DNA of 64,000 bases. Source: Takakia lepidozioides (Eukaryota > Streptophyta > Takakiopsida > Takakiales > Takakiaceae). The stretch is from the NCBI GenBank assembly GCA_030704615.1, contig CM060732.1, positions 47,783,053 to 47,847,052 of the forward strand. Reading direction: 5' to 3'. Position 1 is the first letter of the stretch; each line of letters starts with the position of its first letter. A model generated the notes under the pieces. That model saw only the letters and a list, made by a program, of their open reading frames with translations, made no database searches and had not been told where the DNA came from. The translations under genes were made by a program, and so were the position numbers. Positions 1 through 10,440 of the stretch are shown piece by piece.

Positions 1-79
1 CCCAGAACGATAAGGGATGACTTCCATTGAAAAGTCACTTGTTTTTTCTCTGCATTTATGGTCTCCATCTCTATTCCAG

Positions 80-268
80 CTTCAGCCAGTGCCACATGGG
101 CCACCTTTGTCTCTCTTTCCTGGGCTGATGTTCAGAGCCAAATCAATTCCCTCCCTCAGGACATGTCACTTGTTTGTTCATGTATCCTCCCATGTCCTCT
201 CAGTCATCTATAGCAGTAGACAAGTGATTCCCGGCATCAACATGCAGATGGTGGCCTTTGCCAAGTAA
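80..268 (+). other. Possible isolated exon, unassigned
   Basis: A stretch at 204-264 is preceded by a pyrimidine-rich tract ending in CAG and followed by GTAAGC, so it could be an exon of a plus-strand gene that extends left of the window. Its open frame ends in a peptide around PGINMQMVAFAK. No family is recognised and no partner exon was found. It may be chance. The rest of 1-592 shows no coding signal. Confidence 0.15.
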
Positions 269-592
269 GCACCCCCTCACTCTAGTTTCTTCTTTAATGC
301 TAGGCAATTTCTCAAATCCTTTACTTGTGAAAGTCAAATTCCCACACGCCTCTGTCATCTACTTGGGCTGAAAGACAAGGCCATGCTGCTCCGAAAGCTG
401 TATATGCTTGATGTTGCTTATGCTTGCTGACAACACACCCTACTTTGAAAGCTAATCAAGTCAATCCAATTCAAATACCCTCAATATCCAACTACAAAGG
501 TATACGAAGAAATTATTAAATTTGATTTGCACTGGTATTAAGTTCATTTCTTTGTTACTTTAATATCTAGAGACAAGGGGAAGAGGATGCAC

Positions 593-1849
593 CTGCAAGT
601 TGAGCTTTACAGAGGGCCTGCTTTTCATAAAGATGTTTGATGCGTTGTTGCAGTAAATCAATGAGATAATCCTGCTCCTTCTTTTCTTTCTCAGCCCTCA
701 CCACGGCCTCTTCACCAGCGTAAGTGGCCCGCCTACTCATAGCAATCTCACCCTTGATCTTCTCGTTAAAGCCCTCAACTTGCTTTAATGTGTTTGACAA
801 ATTGTCCAGTTCCAGACGTGCGCCCTCCATTTTTTCTTTCAAGGTTTTCCTCTCCGTACTTCTCCCTGTGTGTATTGTCTGCTGATGGTCCAAATCTTCC
901 TGGGCCTGCGACCTAATGCCGTCATTGTAAACAGCATGTTCCACCAACCATAAGCTGTTTTGAACGGGAATGAAGATTTTCAATTCCTTTTCCAGGCATT
1001 CAATCAGCCACAGTAGCTCATCATTTCCGTGCTTTTGGGTCACCAAGAGGACCAGTTCTCATGTAACCATGTGAGTGAAGTCAACGTGATGCAACCCACA
1101 GTTGTGGCTATCTTCTAATTGCACAATCAGGCCAACCGGCATATTTGCATAGTATCTAATGCGAACAGTCGAGGGCTCCTAGAAAATGTGACATCGAAGA
1201 GATGGCACTAAGTGGAAAGAGATGATCGACACAATGAATAATTTCCAGTGGTGTGAAATGATCCCAGTGTCATTCCAGTTCTCTCAAGGAAGGAACAAAA
1301 AACTCTAAACACAAGAGACAATAAAACTGACACAGTGATGGACTTTGTACTGGAGACCTTAGCATGCTGCTCAGCAGCAGTTTGGAGGTCACTGGTGGCC
1401 TTGTGCAGGGACAGGTGCAAGCTGGCAAGGTTGCATTGAAGGTCATACAGCTGCACGCCCGATTCCTCTCTATCCTTCGTCGCTTTTTTCAGATTTACGT
1501 TTTGCTCATACAACCTCTCATCCAACTCCTGCTTCTTGTCCAACAATTGCTTCTTGAGCTTAGCCTGCACTTTTTCCAATACAGCAGCATCGCGGGGGCT
1601 TTGGCTGGAGGGTGCCTTTCTTTCCGCCATCTCCTCCGTTGACGAATCCTCCTCTTCTCTATTCGCCTCTTCAAGAAAACTGGCTCGCTCCCGCTGGCGA
1701 TCCTCCGACTGCTTCCTCCGCTCTTCCAACTGCTGACTGCTGGCATTGTGCACCCCAGCCCGTTCACCATCGCTCAATCCGGGTGAACTGGGCTGCAACC
1801 CCACCCGTTCCTCCGTCTCATCTGTCATGGTGAAGAAGTTCACACTCAA
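593..1849 (-). CDS. CCDC40: CCDC40-like axonemal coiled-coil protein, 5' exons only
   Basis: CCDC40 (FAP172 in Chlamydomonas) works with CCDC39 as the 96-nm ruler that places inner dynein arms and radial spokes in motile cilia. Exon 1 runs from ATG 1849 (alternative ATG 1828) to about 1358 (AAG then GT). It has an acidic, disordered N-terminus, then a coiled coil with VLEKVQAKLKKQLLDKK and the GVQLYDLQ signature. Exon 2 runs from about 905 or 899 to 593 (GCAG then GTGCAT). It carries the block EGFNEKIKGEI, RATYAGEEAVVRAEKEKKEQD. Spacing and wording match the start of the family's conserved region as I know it. The family is near 1000 residues or more, so the remaining exons should lie left of the window or in unrecognised sequence below 593. 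No frameshift is seen. Exon joins are inferred from consensus sites. Confidence 0.72.
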
Positions 1850-2599
1850 CCAACACTATCAGAGCCGCCCATTGCCATCACTGTGAAGAACAAAACTGAG
1901 GGTCACGACCTTTCTAGTCATCTCTACCTCGCAGGACTTGAATGGAAACTCGGAATGATCTTGAGAACAATCTACATGCTCACATCACACCCACACACAA
2001 CCGAGAGATTAGATAACGCAAACCCAATGTGTTCCAACAACAGTGACCCATGCTGGGACTTGTCCATGTCCATGCTGCCTTAGATCGTAAAAGCTTGAGC
2101 GAGGCAGAAGAAGGAGCGTGTGCAACATCTCCAACTACCCACCCTCAGGATGGACCCTCACTCCAATCATCAGTGCCACGGTCTGTTGAAAGTTGGTTGC
2201 TGTTTTCAGTTGCTTGGGTTAAGTTAACTTAGCTCAAGTTTAGTACAAGAGTCTGTTGACAGAGGAAGAGGACTTTGGGTTAGGGCTCAACTCTTCACAT
2301 GCCATGCCATGCATAAAGTGACTCTTTCTTTAAAAAAAAATTAAGTGACTCTCTTAATGTTTTTCCCTTTAGTCCACTGCTGCTTGTCTTGTTAGTTGCT
2401 TGGGCCTTGATAGTTCTCCAGCTTACCCTTGTCCTTTAGCTGGCTGCAGATCCTTGCTGCAGCTGTTCTAGCTTCTCTTCAGGTTAGTCTTCTTGTTTTC
2501 AGCAGCGCTATGGCTCTGATGTGCTTCTTCTTACTTAGTCTCTTTTCTTACCCCTTGATTTTTTGGCTATGAGTGGAACCTCGTTACTCCGCCTTCATG
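1850..2599. other. Upstream region of the CCDC40-like gene, no gene seen
   Basis: About 750 bases upstream of the start codon hold only short chance frames. The 5' untranslated region and promoter of the CCDC40-like gene would lie in the part nearest 1850. No TATA box or other element could be assigned with confidence. Confidence 0.3.
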
Positions 2600-2693
2600 G
2601 CTCTATGTAAGGTTATTTTTTGCTTAGCTTTTAATAAAGTTTTCAGGGCTACAATTCCCCTGTTCTCTTAAGGAAAAAAAAAAAAAAAAAAAA
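2600..2693 (+). repeat. Poly(A)-terminated retroposon 3' end
   Basis: A polyadenylation-like AATAAA (about 2632) is followed some 40 bases later by a run of 20 A at 2674-2693. This is the mark of a retroposed, polyadenylated transcript such as a SINE, the end of a LINE or a processed copy. The 5' limit and target-site duplication could not be defined. Confidence 0.45.
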
Positions 2694-4246
2694 GGGACGT
2701 TCACCATTCGTGCATGTCGCTATTTATGCGACAAGGACTTTTGGTACCTTAGGATCGTCGGCACTGTTCATCAGGGCTGAGAATATGATATGAACCAATA
2801 TACAGAACCCCTTCCATCTCTCAAAATACATTTTTTGGAATTTACATTCTGCCATGATCGAAATCCAGATCAATCAATTATGTACAAACACGAAAAATAT
2901 GATCCAATCATACATGCCCTCCGTCATCGAGGCTGGAACACGGCACCTCTGACGTCATTACTGCAAGTGTCAAGGGCGGTGCTCATACCCATAATATCCA
3001 AGGTTTGAAAGATAATCTCAACCTACCACCCAAATATACTACACCTCTACTACGAGCCTTACACTTCACAGCTATTACATCACTCACATCCCTAATCCTC
3101 AATAAACGTAAGATTGAAAGTGGCCAACTAACCACTGTGTGACACGTTACGGTGCGGATAGAGCCCACCCCTGAAAGGGGCAGTACCCGCAAGGGGAAGA
3201 GGCTCTTATTTACGCTAGCTTCGGTTGGCGTCGTATATATGAACCAACATTCTGGGTGGACTTGCATTGGGTTCAGACCGAGCAAGTCCTGCCACATGGC
3301 ACTCGAAATAGTAAGGTATGGATGAAAAGGAACGTCCGGTTCATTGAGGTTGAAAGTCGGGAGAATATCATTGGAAGTAAAAATGGCTAAGAATCCAATG
3401 AACATGTTTGGTGAACACCTGTTTTCAAGACCATCAAACCAACACCGGTTCTTTGAATATTAATATTACATAGTATATTATATTAAGAATCATTATTTTT
3501 GGTTGTTTGTTGTCCCCAAATGACCTAAGCTCGTCGAGAGATTGGGGGAGGATTGGGGAAGGAAGATCTCTAAAGGTTCAAGATGATGTTGGATCTACAT
3601 ATACATTGAATTTGAGATGAGAATCAAATAAAAGAAATGCATGTCATTGAATCCTATGCACAACAATGTGAAGAAGACTAACTTAGTATGGCCTGTTAAC
3701 TATATATAACCCGTTTGTTTCCTGATTCCAATTCAAGAGGCCAACTTCCCAAGATACGGAGGGTAAGTTAAAAGTTAAAACCCATATATCACCTGTATAC
3801 CACCCACATACAACCCCTTTCCCTCGCTAATTCCGCAGCACATTTCCAGGTTTACAGATCCATGACTAATTGGCAAATTCTGGCAAATGAATCTAATGAT
3901 AAATGTGCAGGACACCCTTCCTTTGATGCCTTAAAATCAATATATTAAGCAAGGTAGACTGTTTTGTTTTGTTTTGTGTGTACGTTGAGATCTCCCAAAC
4001 CACAAGGCCTCCGCGCGGTTCTTAGTACTGCTGGAAAGCCCTCGATGAGTAAGGGTGCATCGAGGTAGTTTCATAATTTTTGGACCTATCGTGTGGGAGA
4101 TGTTGAATTTCAAGTATTTTTTGTCACTAAACGTTCATGAAAACAGCAGTCTTTCGTGACCTTTGGGGCAGTTGACCCGTTGCTTGTATGGCCTTCATGG
4201 CTAGAAGATGTTATATTTTCCTCTCGCTCTCAATAAAAATAACGAG
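2694..4246. other. Intergenic, with a possible SINE tail
   Basis: No gene is recognised. Around 3150-3240 lies a stretch with short internal repeats (CCCCTGAAAGGGG) and a segment, TTTACGCTAGCTTCGGTTGG, that resembles the tail of the SINE-like repeat near 32.05 kb (TTTACGCTTCCTTCGGGAGG). It may be a divergent SINE 3' part. The sequence up to 4246 is the left target flank of element E1 and ends in CGAG, one half of its imperfect 4-bp duplication. Confidence 0.3.
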
Positions 4247-4801
4247 TGTCGTGCACCTAAGCATCGTGCCACAACATACATCGTTGTCCACCATACATTC
4301 TAAGCACACAATCCTAGAAAGCTATGCCACAATAGATAATGGAAGTGAACACACAATGGAAACACTCCACTCATGAATCTACTCAATCACATAAACTAAG
4401 TCAAGCCAAGGGCACCTTTGCTAAAGGAATCCACCCTACAAAGCCCTCACCACACTCCCTCTCAATACCTAGAACTATGGAGGTGGGAGAGGCTCATGGA
4501 GGCTCAACTACAAGAAGATGAGCCCTCCTCAACACTCACAAGGGGAAAACCCATCCCCATGTCCCAAGTGAGGTTTGACACCTCACTTGGCATGTGAGAC
4601 CAAATGAAGTCCCAACACACAAAATACAAATATAAATATCCAAAATGTCCTAGTTAACTAGAAGTAGGTAATTCTAGTTAACCATGACTAAAACCATGAC
4701 AGTTGTCGTGCACCTAAGCATCGTGCCACAACATACATCACTGTCCACCATACATTGTAAGCACACAATCCTAGAAAGCTATGCCACAATCGCCCCCCTA
4801 G
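4247..4801 (-). repeat. E1 3' terminus: polypurine tract, B1, A2, B2
   Basis: Reading the minus strand: a G-rich tract (about 4790-4801, CTAGGGGGGCG) precedes B1 (4704-4790, starting ATTGTGGCATAG and ending GCACGACA). A 2-base AC spacer follows, then A2 (4335-4701, TGTCATGG...CATTATC), then B2 (4247-4334). B2 nearly repeats B1, with three or so differences by eye. A2 repeats A1 at the other end of E1. An ordinary LTR element would have no B copy before A2 that is missing after A1. A also holds a hairpin, CAAGTGAGG with CCTCACTTG, near 4563-4590. Confidence 0.9.
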
Positions 4802-4984
4802 CTGGTGATTAGGTCCCTCTAACACCGGATAGCTGCCAAGTATCCATCTCAATAAAATCATCGCTTGGTCTTCAATCGCACATGATCTTCAATTAAGTAT
4901 CCATGGCGTTGAGCTCCCATCAGCTAGACCTTGGATCACTTGTCAATTCCACCATTGTCATGCCCACTACCTATGTCCAAAGCA

Positions 4985-5200
4985 TCATGGACACAACCAT
5001 TCTCCACTAGGAACCTCCTCAAGTGGCGGTGTCAAGCATCCCATGTGCCACCCCCTTGAGCATTTGTCACACACCAACATGGTCGTGGCACCACCAGCAT
5101 GCCCACATAGCATGCAACGCAACCCTGCAAGTACCACTGCAAGATTGGGATCTATCCTCCCATCCACATGTGGAAGGTGACATGGCGCACAATTGCGCAC
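4985..5200 (-). pseudogene. E1 PHD finger (3' end of pol)
   Basis: This is the C-terminal tail of the polyprotein, following the integrase C-terminal region. It contains zinc-ligand pairs CMLC and CDKC, then WHMGC, then WLCP, which fit the C4HC3 pattern of PHD fingers that read histone H3 tails in chromatin. The reading frame stops right after WLCP, where E3 continues with the last two ligands (CPHC), so one final cysteine is lost here. Residues around the finger (CDKCSRGWHMGCLTPPL) are typical of PHD fingers. Its likely job is to direct the integration complex, or the methyltransferase-bearing polyprotein, to particular chromatin. That role is inferred. Confidence 0.8.
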
Positions 5201-6428
5201 ATGTCATGTCATCTCGACCCTCCAAAATCAACACTCTTGAAGGCAACACCTCCCGGACCCTTAGAATCACACGCCCTGTTGTGACATCCAAAGTCGTAGG
5301 CGCTGTCTGCTGCAGATACACATAGCCCCCAGGGTGGAAACGCCGAACACCTGGCCGATATCCCCCTCCACGTATAGTGACGTATCTCAATGTGTCTCGG
5401 TGTTGGGCAATAGCAAGGTTCTCAAAAGCCATAGGCATGACTCTCTTGAACAACTCTACCCGCTGGGCACATGCTTGTGTCCACACATCCAGATCATCAA
5501 GGTTGAGAACTACTGCAGTCTCCCTGCGAATAGATGCAGGCAAATCTGGCTCTCGGCTAAAGAAGGCAAGAACGAGGCAAGTGATGCTTGTTTGCTAAAC
5601 CTGTAGCCCATAGCCAACCAAGGTAGCTGAAGGTCCCAATCTCCTAAGTATCCCTTCTGCAAGCCATACTTGCGTAAGCCTCGCTTGACTGTTTGTACAA
5701 CCCTCTCTGCCAGGCCATCAGCCTCGGGATGATCCCGAGAAGTAGTGCATTGATCTATCAAGGCTTGCTCACACAAAGCCTGAAACTCCCCCAAGAACTC
5801 TCTCCCCTGGTCCGTGAGTACCTTGGCTGGAGCACCAAATTGGCTAAGCACTCGATCTAAGAATGCATACGCAGCCCCCTCACTTGCCTTGTCAAGCAAT
5901 GCCACCAGTTCGATCCACTTGGAAAAATATTCCACCATCACCAGCACATACTTGTTAAGGGCGAATCGTTAGTGGCAATGGGCATGCGAAGTCAAGACTC
6001 CAACGATAGCCCAAACCCATAATGGGTAAAAGATGCAATTGTGGAGTAGGTGCATTGAAAGAAGCTCGCACTCTATCACACACCATGCACTTTGCCACTA
6101 ACTGTTGCTCATCCATGTGCATGCCCCGCCACCAGTACTGTTCTTGCAGCAAACTATGAGTGCACCGCACCCCAAAATGTCCCAACTCCTCATGGGCATG
6201 GCGTACCAATCGCACTCGTTGTGTTGGATGAGGCACAATCCTCAATCGTCCATCCTCCCATACTCGGAGTAGGTGAATCCCCTCCCACTTGAACCTCTTG
6301 GCTCGTCGTAAGATCCGATCTCTCTCCTTAGCAGTCACACTGACTGCTGGCCAACACTGCTGCATCTTCATGCACATCTTTAGCACCACTAAGCTCATCA
6401 CTGATCTCCGGATCGTCATGCACACCAT
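5067..6428 (-). pseudogene. E1 DDE integrase, copy 2 (normal position), with C-terminal region
   Basis: The integrase inserts retroelement cDNA into the genome. From 6428 down: the HHCC zinc domain (HAHEELGHFG, then CMVC), the core with WSLDF (first Asp), LTDQGREF (second Asp) and HPEADGLAERVV (Glu), then a C-terminal domain with PGGYVYLQQ. The frame is broken near 5950-5960 and again near 5520-5545, so it is not one reading frame. It lies downstream of RNase H, as in Ty3/gypsy, and runs into the PHD finger. Wording differs from copy 1 in the same element (for example WIELVALLDKASEG here, WIELVPLPDKASEG there), so the two copies have different histories. Confidence 0.88.
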
Positions 6429-6537
6429 CTACATGACCAATGCTATGGGATGGACTAGCTTGAGCTCCCTTGTTAGGATGCACAAAAAAGGCAGATGTAT
6501 GTCATCCTGGCACCATCTCCTCATCCGTCTCACCATG

Positions 6538-7922
6538 TCACCGAGCTCCAGTATCATCATGCTCGCTCGTGCATGGATTACGACTCAATCCATCTGCATC
6601 CCGATTGACAATACCGGCTTGATGCACCACCTGAAAGTCGTATTCTTGAAGCATAAGTGCCCACCGTGCTTCCCTGTAAGCTTGTCTGACTCCATCAACC
6701 ACTTCAATGATTGGTGATCCATGACAAGGGTGAAGAGATTGCCATAGAGATAGCATCTGAAATGTGCCACTGCCCATACCGCAGCTAGACACTCCCCTTC
6801 ATAGGAACTATACTTCGCCTCGGCATCATTGTTTGAGCGGCTAGCATATGCCACTACGAACTCTCTTCCCTCATCATCCATCTGTGTGAGCACTGCTCCA
6901 ATCCCCAACATACTCCAATCCGTATGTAGCTGGAAAGGCCGCCCCCGAATAGGCCGCCTCAGATGAGGTGCAGAAGTCAATCGAGCCTTGAGTTCCTCAA
7001 AGGCTTCATCCTGCTCCTCCTCCCACTGCCACTCCTGACCCACCTTGGTTAACTTAGTAACAGCCTTTGCAATGCTGCTAAATCCCTTGACAAACCGTCG
7101 ATAGTAGTTTGTCAACCCCATGAAAGCACGAACTCTGCTAACATCTATGGGACGTGGAATGCGTGCAATGGCCTCCACCTTCGTCTTTTGAACACCCAAT
7201 CCTCCAGGGTATATCATGTGGCCCAGATACTCAATCTGGTTGTGGAAGAACTTGCACTTCCCAGGGTGCAATTTCAACCCATGCGCTCTCAGGCACTCAA
7301 ACACCACCTGAAGGTGTTTCTCATGCTCCTCAACCGTAGCACTAAAGACGATGATGTCATCAATGTAACACCGGGCAAAGTCTAGCCCCGCGAGAATCCT
7401 ATCCATAACCCTCTGAAACTCTGCAGGAGCATTCTTCAACCCAAACGGTAGGAAGCGCCATTGGTACAAGCAATCCTTCCCATGTTGGTCAATCCCCCAG
7501 AATGCCGTCTTTTGCTTGTCAGCCTCTTTGATTGGCAACTGGTGGTAACCGGATCGCAAGTCCAATGTACTAAACACCTTTGCATGCCTAATGGCATCAA
7601 AGATTTCCTCTGGAGTTGGCATGGCATATCTATCGGACTTAGTCTAACGGTTCACAGGATGATAGTCCCCACACATCCTTCTTTCTGTCCAATTGCCATA
7701 GATATCCTTCTTAGCTGGCATCACCGTTGCTGAGGCATACTCCCCGCCTGACAACTCCACCAATCCAGCTTCGAACAACTCCATAGTCTGTGACTGGATC
7801 AATGACCTCTTTATGTCACTATACCGGTAGGGCCTTCGAAAGATTGGCGTGTCACTTGCCAAATCAATACGATCTCCTGACCCTTCAAACTCCCCAAATC
7901 CTTCAAACAGAAGGCAAAGCAA
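6538..7922 (-). pseudogene. E1 reverse transcriptase and RNase H
   Basis: It copies element RNA into DNA and removes the RNA. The N-terminal part (7922-7647) holds FRRPYRYSDIK and MPAKKD and ends in GDYHPVNR before one in-frame TAG. The same frame continues from 7622 for 345 codons: DLRSGYHQLP, FGLKNAPAEFQ, the catalytic YIDD at residues 86-89 of that frame, then YLGH, FMGLTNYYRRF and the RNase H domain with HTDWS (Asp 235), YEGECLA and MDHQSLKWL. The frame is lost near 6600, where the RNase H tail continues in another frame (6792-6538) through AGIVNRDADGLSR. This is the only reverse transcriptase of the family left in the window. Apart from the TAG and the late frameshift the catalytic core reads intact. 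Confidence 0.92.
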
Positions 7923-7929
7923 TTTCTAT

Positions 7930-8322
7930 AAGCCCTTAGAAATCGCTGGATCCTCCGTCTCTCTCCTCCGGTGACTGTAGGTCCAATATCAGGTTCCCAA
8001 TTGTCCTCAGTGACTGCAACCTTGGGTACATCAGGCTTGGGGGTAGGAGACGAATCCTTTGGTTGCTAGATAGCAACCTCTTGGGCCTTGTCCGCCCAAT
8101 CTGACTGTGGCGTAGCCTCCACTTGCTCTGCCATAACCACCTTGAGAACATCCTCTGGGGAAGAAACATTCTCAACCTCTTCAAAAACATTGGCCACCTT
8201 GGCCTCCAACTGATCCTCAGTGTATGGCTCTCCCCACTCCTCATATTTCTGCTTGAGAGATCCAAAGACTCTCTCTTTCCGCATCTCATCCCACATCGTC
8301 CATGGGTGTTTGCACCCCATGG
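7930..8322 (-). pseudogene. E1 linker between methyltransferase and reverse transcriptase
   Basis: This stretch follows the extra integrase module and leads into reverse transcriptase. The start (GCKHPWTMWDE) lines up with the E2 and E3 linker (GCRYPWHTWEV in E2), followed by an acidic stretch ending near EDVLKVVMAEQ. It marks where the normal element sequence resumes after the inserted module. No domain is recognised. A frame break near 7936-8066 separates it from the reverse transcriptase. Confidence 0.5.
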
Positions 8323-9567
8323 TAGACCCACAGAGCATGCACCTCAAACCTGTAGGTACCACTGCCAAGTTTGGGTCAACTTTGCCATCGACATTGGAAA
8401 GGTGACATGGCGCACAATTACGCACATGGTCCTTCCAAGTCATGCCATCCCAACCCTCCAAGATCAGGACCCCTGAGGGCAACACTTCTCGAACCCTCAT
8501 AATAACACGCCCTGCAGTAACATCCAGAGTCGTAGGAGCAGTCTGCTGCAAATAAACATAGTCACCAGGGCTAAACCTCCGAACCCCAAGACGATATCCT
8601 CCACCACGTATAGTGGCATACCTCAACGTATCACGGTGTTGTGCAATGGCAAGGTTCTCAAAAGCCATGGGCACGACTTTCTTAAACAACTCTGCATGCT
8701 GATCACATGCACGTATCCACACGTCCGGATCGTCAAGGTTAAGGACTTGAGCAGTGTCCCTACGAATGGCTGCAGGCAAATCCGGCTCTCAGCCAAAGAG
8801 AAGGAAATATGGTGAGAAGGAGGAAAGTGATGCTTGTTTGCTGAACCTGTAGCCCATGGCTAACCAAGGAACCTGAAGATCCCAATCTCCTAGGTGTCCC
8901 TTCTGCAAGCCATACTTGCGCAAACCCCTCTTCACCGTCTGAACAACTCTCTCTGCTAGGCCATCGGCCTCAGGATGATCCCGAGAAGTGGTGCGGTGGT
9001 CTATCAAGGCTTTATCACACAAAGCCTGAAACTCCCCCAAGAACTCTCTCCCTTGGTCCGTGAGTACCTCAGCTGGAGCACCAAATCGGCTAAGCACACA
9101 ATCCAAGAATGCATACGCAGCCCCCTCACTAGCCTTGTCAGGCAATGGAACCAACTCAATCCACTTGGAGAAGTGCTCCACCATCACCAACACATATCTG
9201 TGGTGGCGCATAGTCAGTGGCAACGGTCCTGCGAAGTCAAGACTCCACCTATAGCCCAATCCCATGATTGGTAAAGGATGCAACTGTGGTATAGGGGCGT
9301 TGAATGAAGCACACACCCTGTCACACACCATGCACCTAGCCACGAACTGTTGCACCTCTGTATGCATACCACGCCACCAATACTGCCCCTGCAGTAATCT
9401 GTGAGTGCGTCGCACTCCAAAATGCCCCAACTCCTCATGGGCATGCCGCACTAACCGTGCACGCTGTGTGGGGTGAGGCACAATCCTCACCCGACCATCC
9501 TCCCATACTCGAAGTAGGTGTATCCCCTCCCACTTGAACCTCTTGGCTCGTTGCAGGATCCGATCCC
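8323..9567 (-). pseudogene. E1 extra integrase module, copy 1 (ectopic)
   Basis: A second integrase sits between the methyltransferase and reverse transcriptase, where gypsy elements have none. In the frame starting at 9655: residues H71, H73 and H78 with C108 and C111 form the zinc domain; D140, D200 and E235 form the DDE triad. A single TGA at about 8786 (CGA in E3) interrupts the frame, which then continues into VYLQQTAPTTLDV and the first half of the PHD finger, ending just after CMLCG. Its wording matches E3 (VPLPDKASEGAAYAFLD) better than copy 2 of E1, so it was probably acquired from an E3-like RNA by template switching. Junctions are near 9562-9568 and 8322-8325. Confidence 0.85.
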
Positions 9568-10440
9568 AGAGCTGGCACAGCTGTAGTGCCCGTGGCAAAT
9601 CCCATTGCCCGCTCTCGCTCATCTGCATTGGGCTCCACCAATTGCTGTAGCACACTGTCCCAAATCAACCCAGGACCATTGTCTCGAAAAGCATGAGACG
9701 AGGGAAAGCTCATGAGCGTAGGCAAGGCCGCATGTGGCTGCCCCACTCAATTTACCACTGCTAGAGGTGGACGATCATCATGTTGCACCCTCTGTGGTTA
9801 CCTCCCTTGGTCCAAAATGCCCTCAACTGTGAGATTGGGTGGCTGTTGAATGGAATCGTATGCTCTCTTGAGCAGCTCTGGTGGTGCAAGATTGGTCCAC
9901 CACAATCGAGGTCGATGCGCTCGTGATCCCACCGCTGCTGCATCCAATAACACCACCGATCCAATCCAAGACCGCACCTGATGTTCACTGGCCATAACCC
10001 TGGCCCGAGAGTCCCCCATAAGAGGAACATTCTCCAAGATATAGGCTAGAGGTTGCACTTGCCTCGTCTGCAAGTCACGCAACACTCTCAACATCTCCCA
10101 AAACAAATGCGATCGTGCATCATGCAAGCCGTTCCCATGACCTGCGGGAGAGTGTCCTTGGCAAGGCTATCCAGCTATCACCAAGTCAATGGCACCATGC
10201 CGGTCCAAATCATCCGCCCTCGGCAAGGTAATGTCTGATGGCAAGGCCTTTTGATACCCTTGAATTGTTGAGAGAGACAACAACTCAGGGTACCGGTGTG
10301 TGAGCAAGGCGATGTGGCGCATAGAAATACGCTCCACATACAAGTACTTGCGTACTTTAATCCCAGCTTGCAACACTCCTGCAAGCCCAGTACTCATGCC
10401 TCCAAACAGGTCTAGCAAACAAATCCCTGAGTTAGGTGGT
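9568..10440 (-). pseudogene. E1 C5-cytosine DNA methyltransferase, 3'-truncated
   Basis: It transfers methyl groups from S-adenosylmethionine to cytosine in DNA. Motif I (CLLDLFGGMSTGL) begins near 10420. Motif IV reads PCQGHS with the catalytic Cys codon at 10161-10163, but the Trp codon before it (TGG in E2 and E3) is TAG here. The same frame goes on with LFWEMLRVLRDLQ, YILENVPLMGDSR (motif VI) and GSRAHRPRLWWTNL (motif VIII). The target-recognition part is followed by ADERERAMGFATGTTAV (motif IX/X region, another frame). The end of motif X is replaced by the inserted integrase module. The LFWEM and AHRPR wording recalls DNMT3-type enzymes in unpermuted order; that subfamily call is tentative. 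Confidence 0.88.

Noticed and set aside
1364-1833. Plus-strand frames opposite the CCDC40-like first exon
   Set aside because: They are antisense shadows of the coiled-coil coding sequence.
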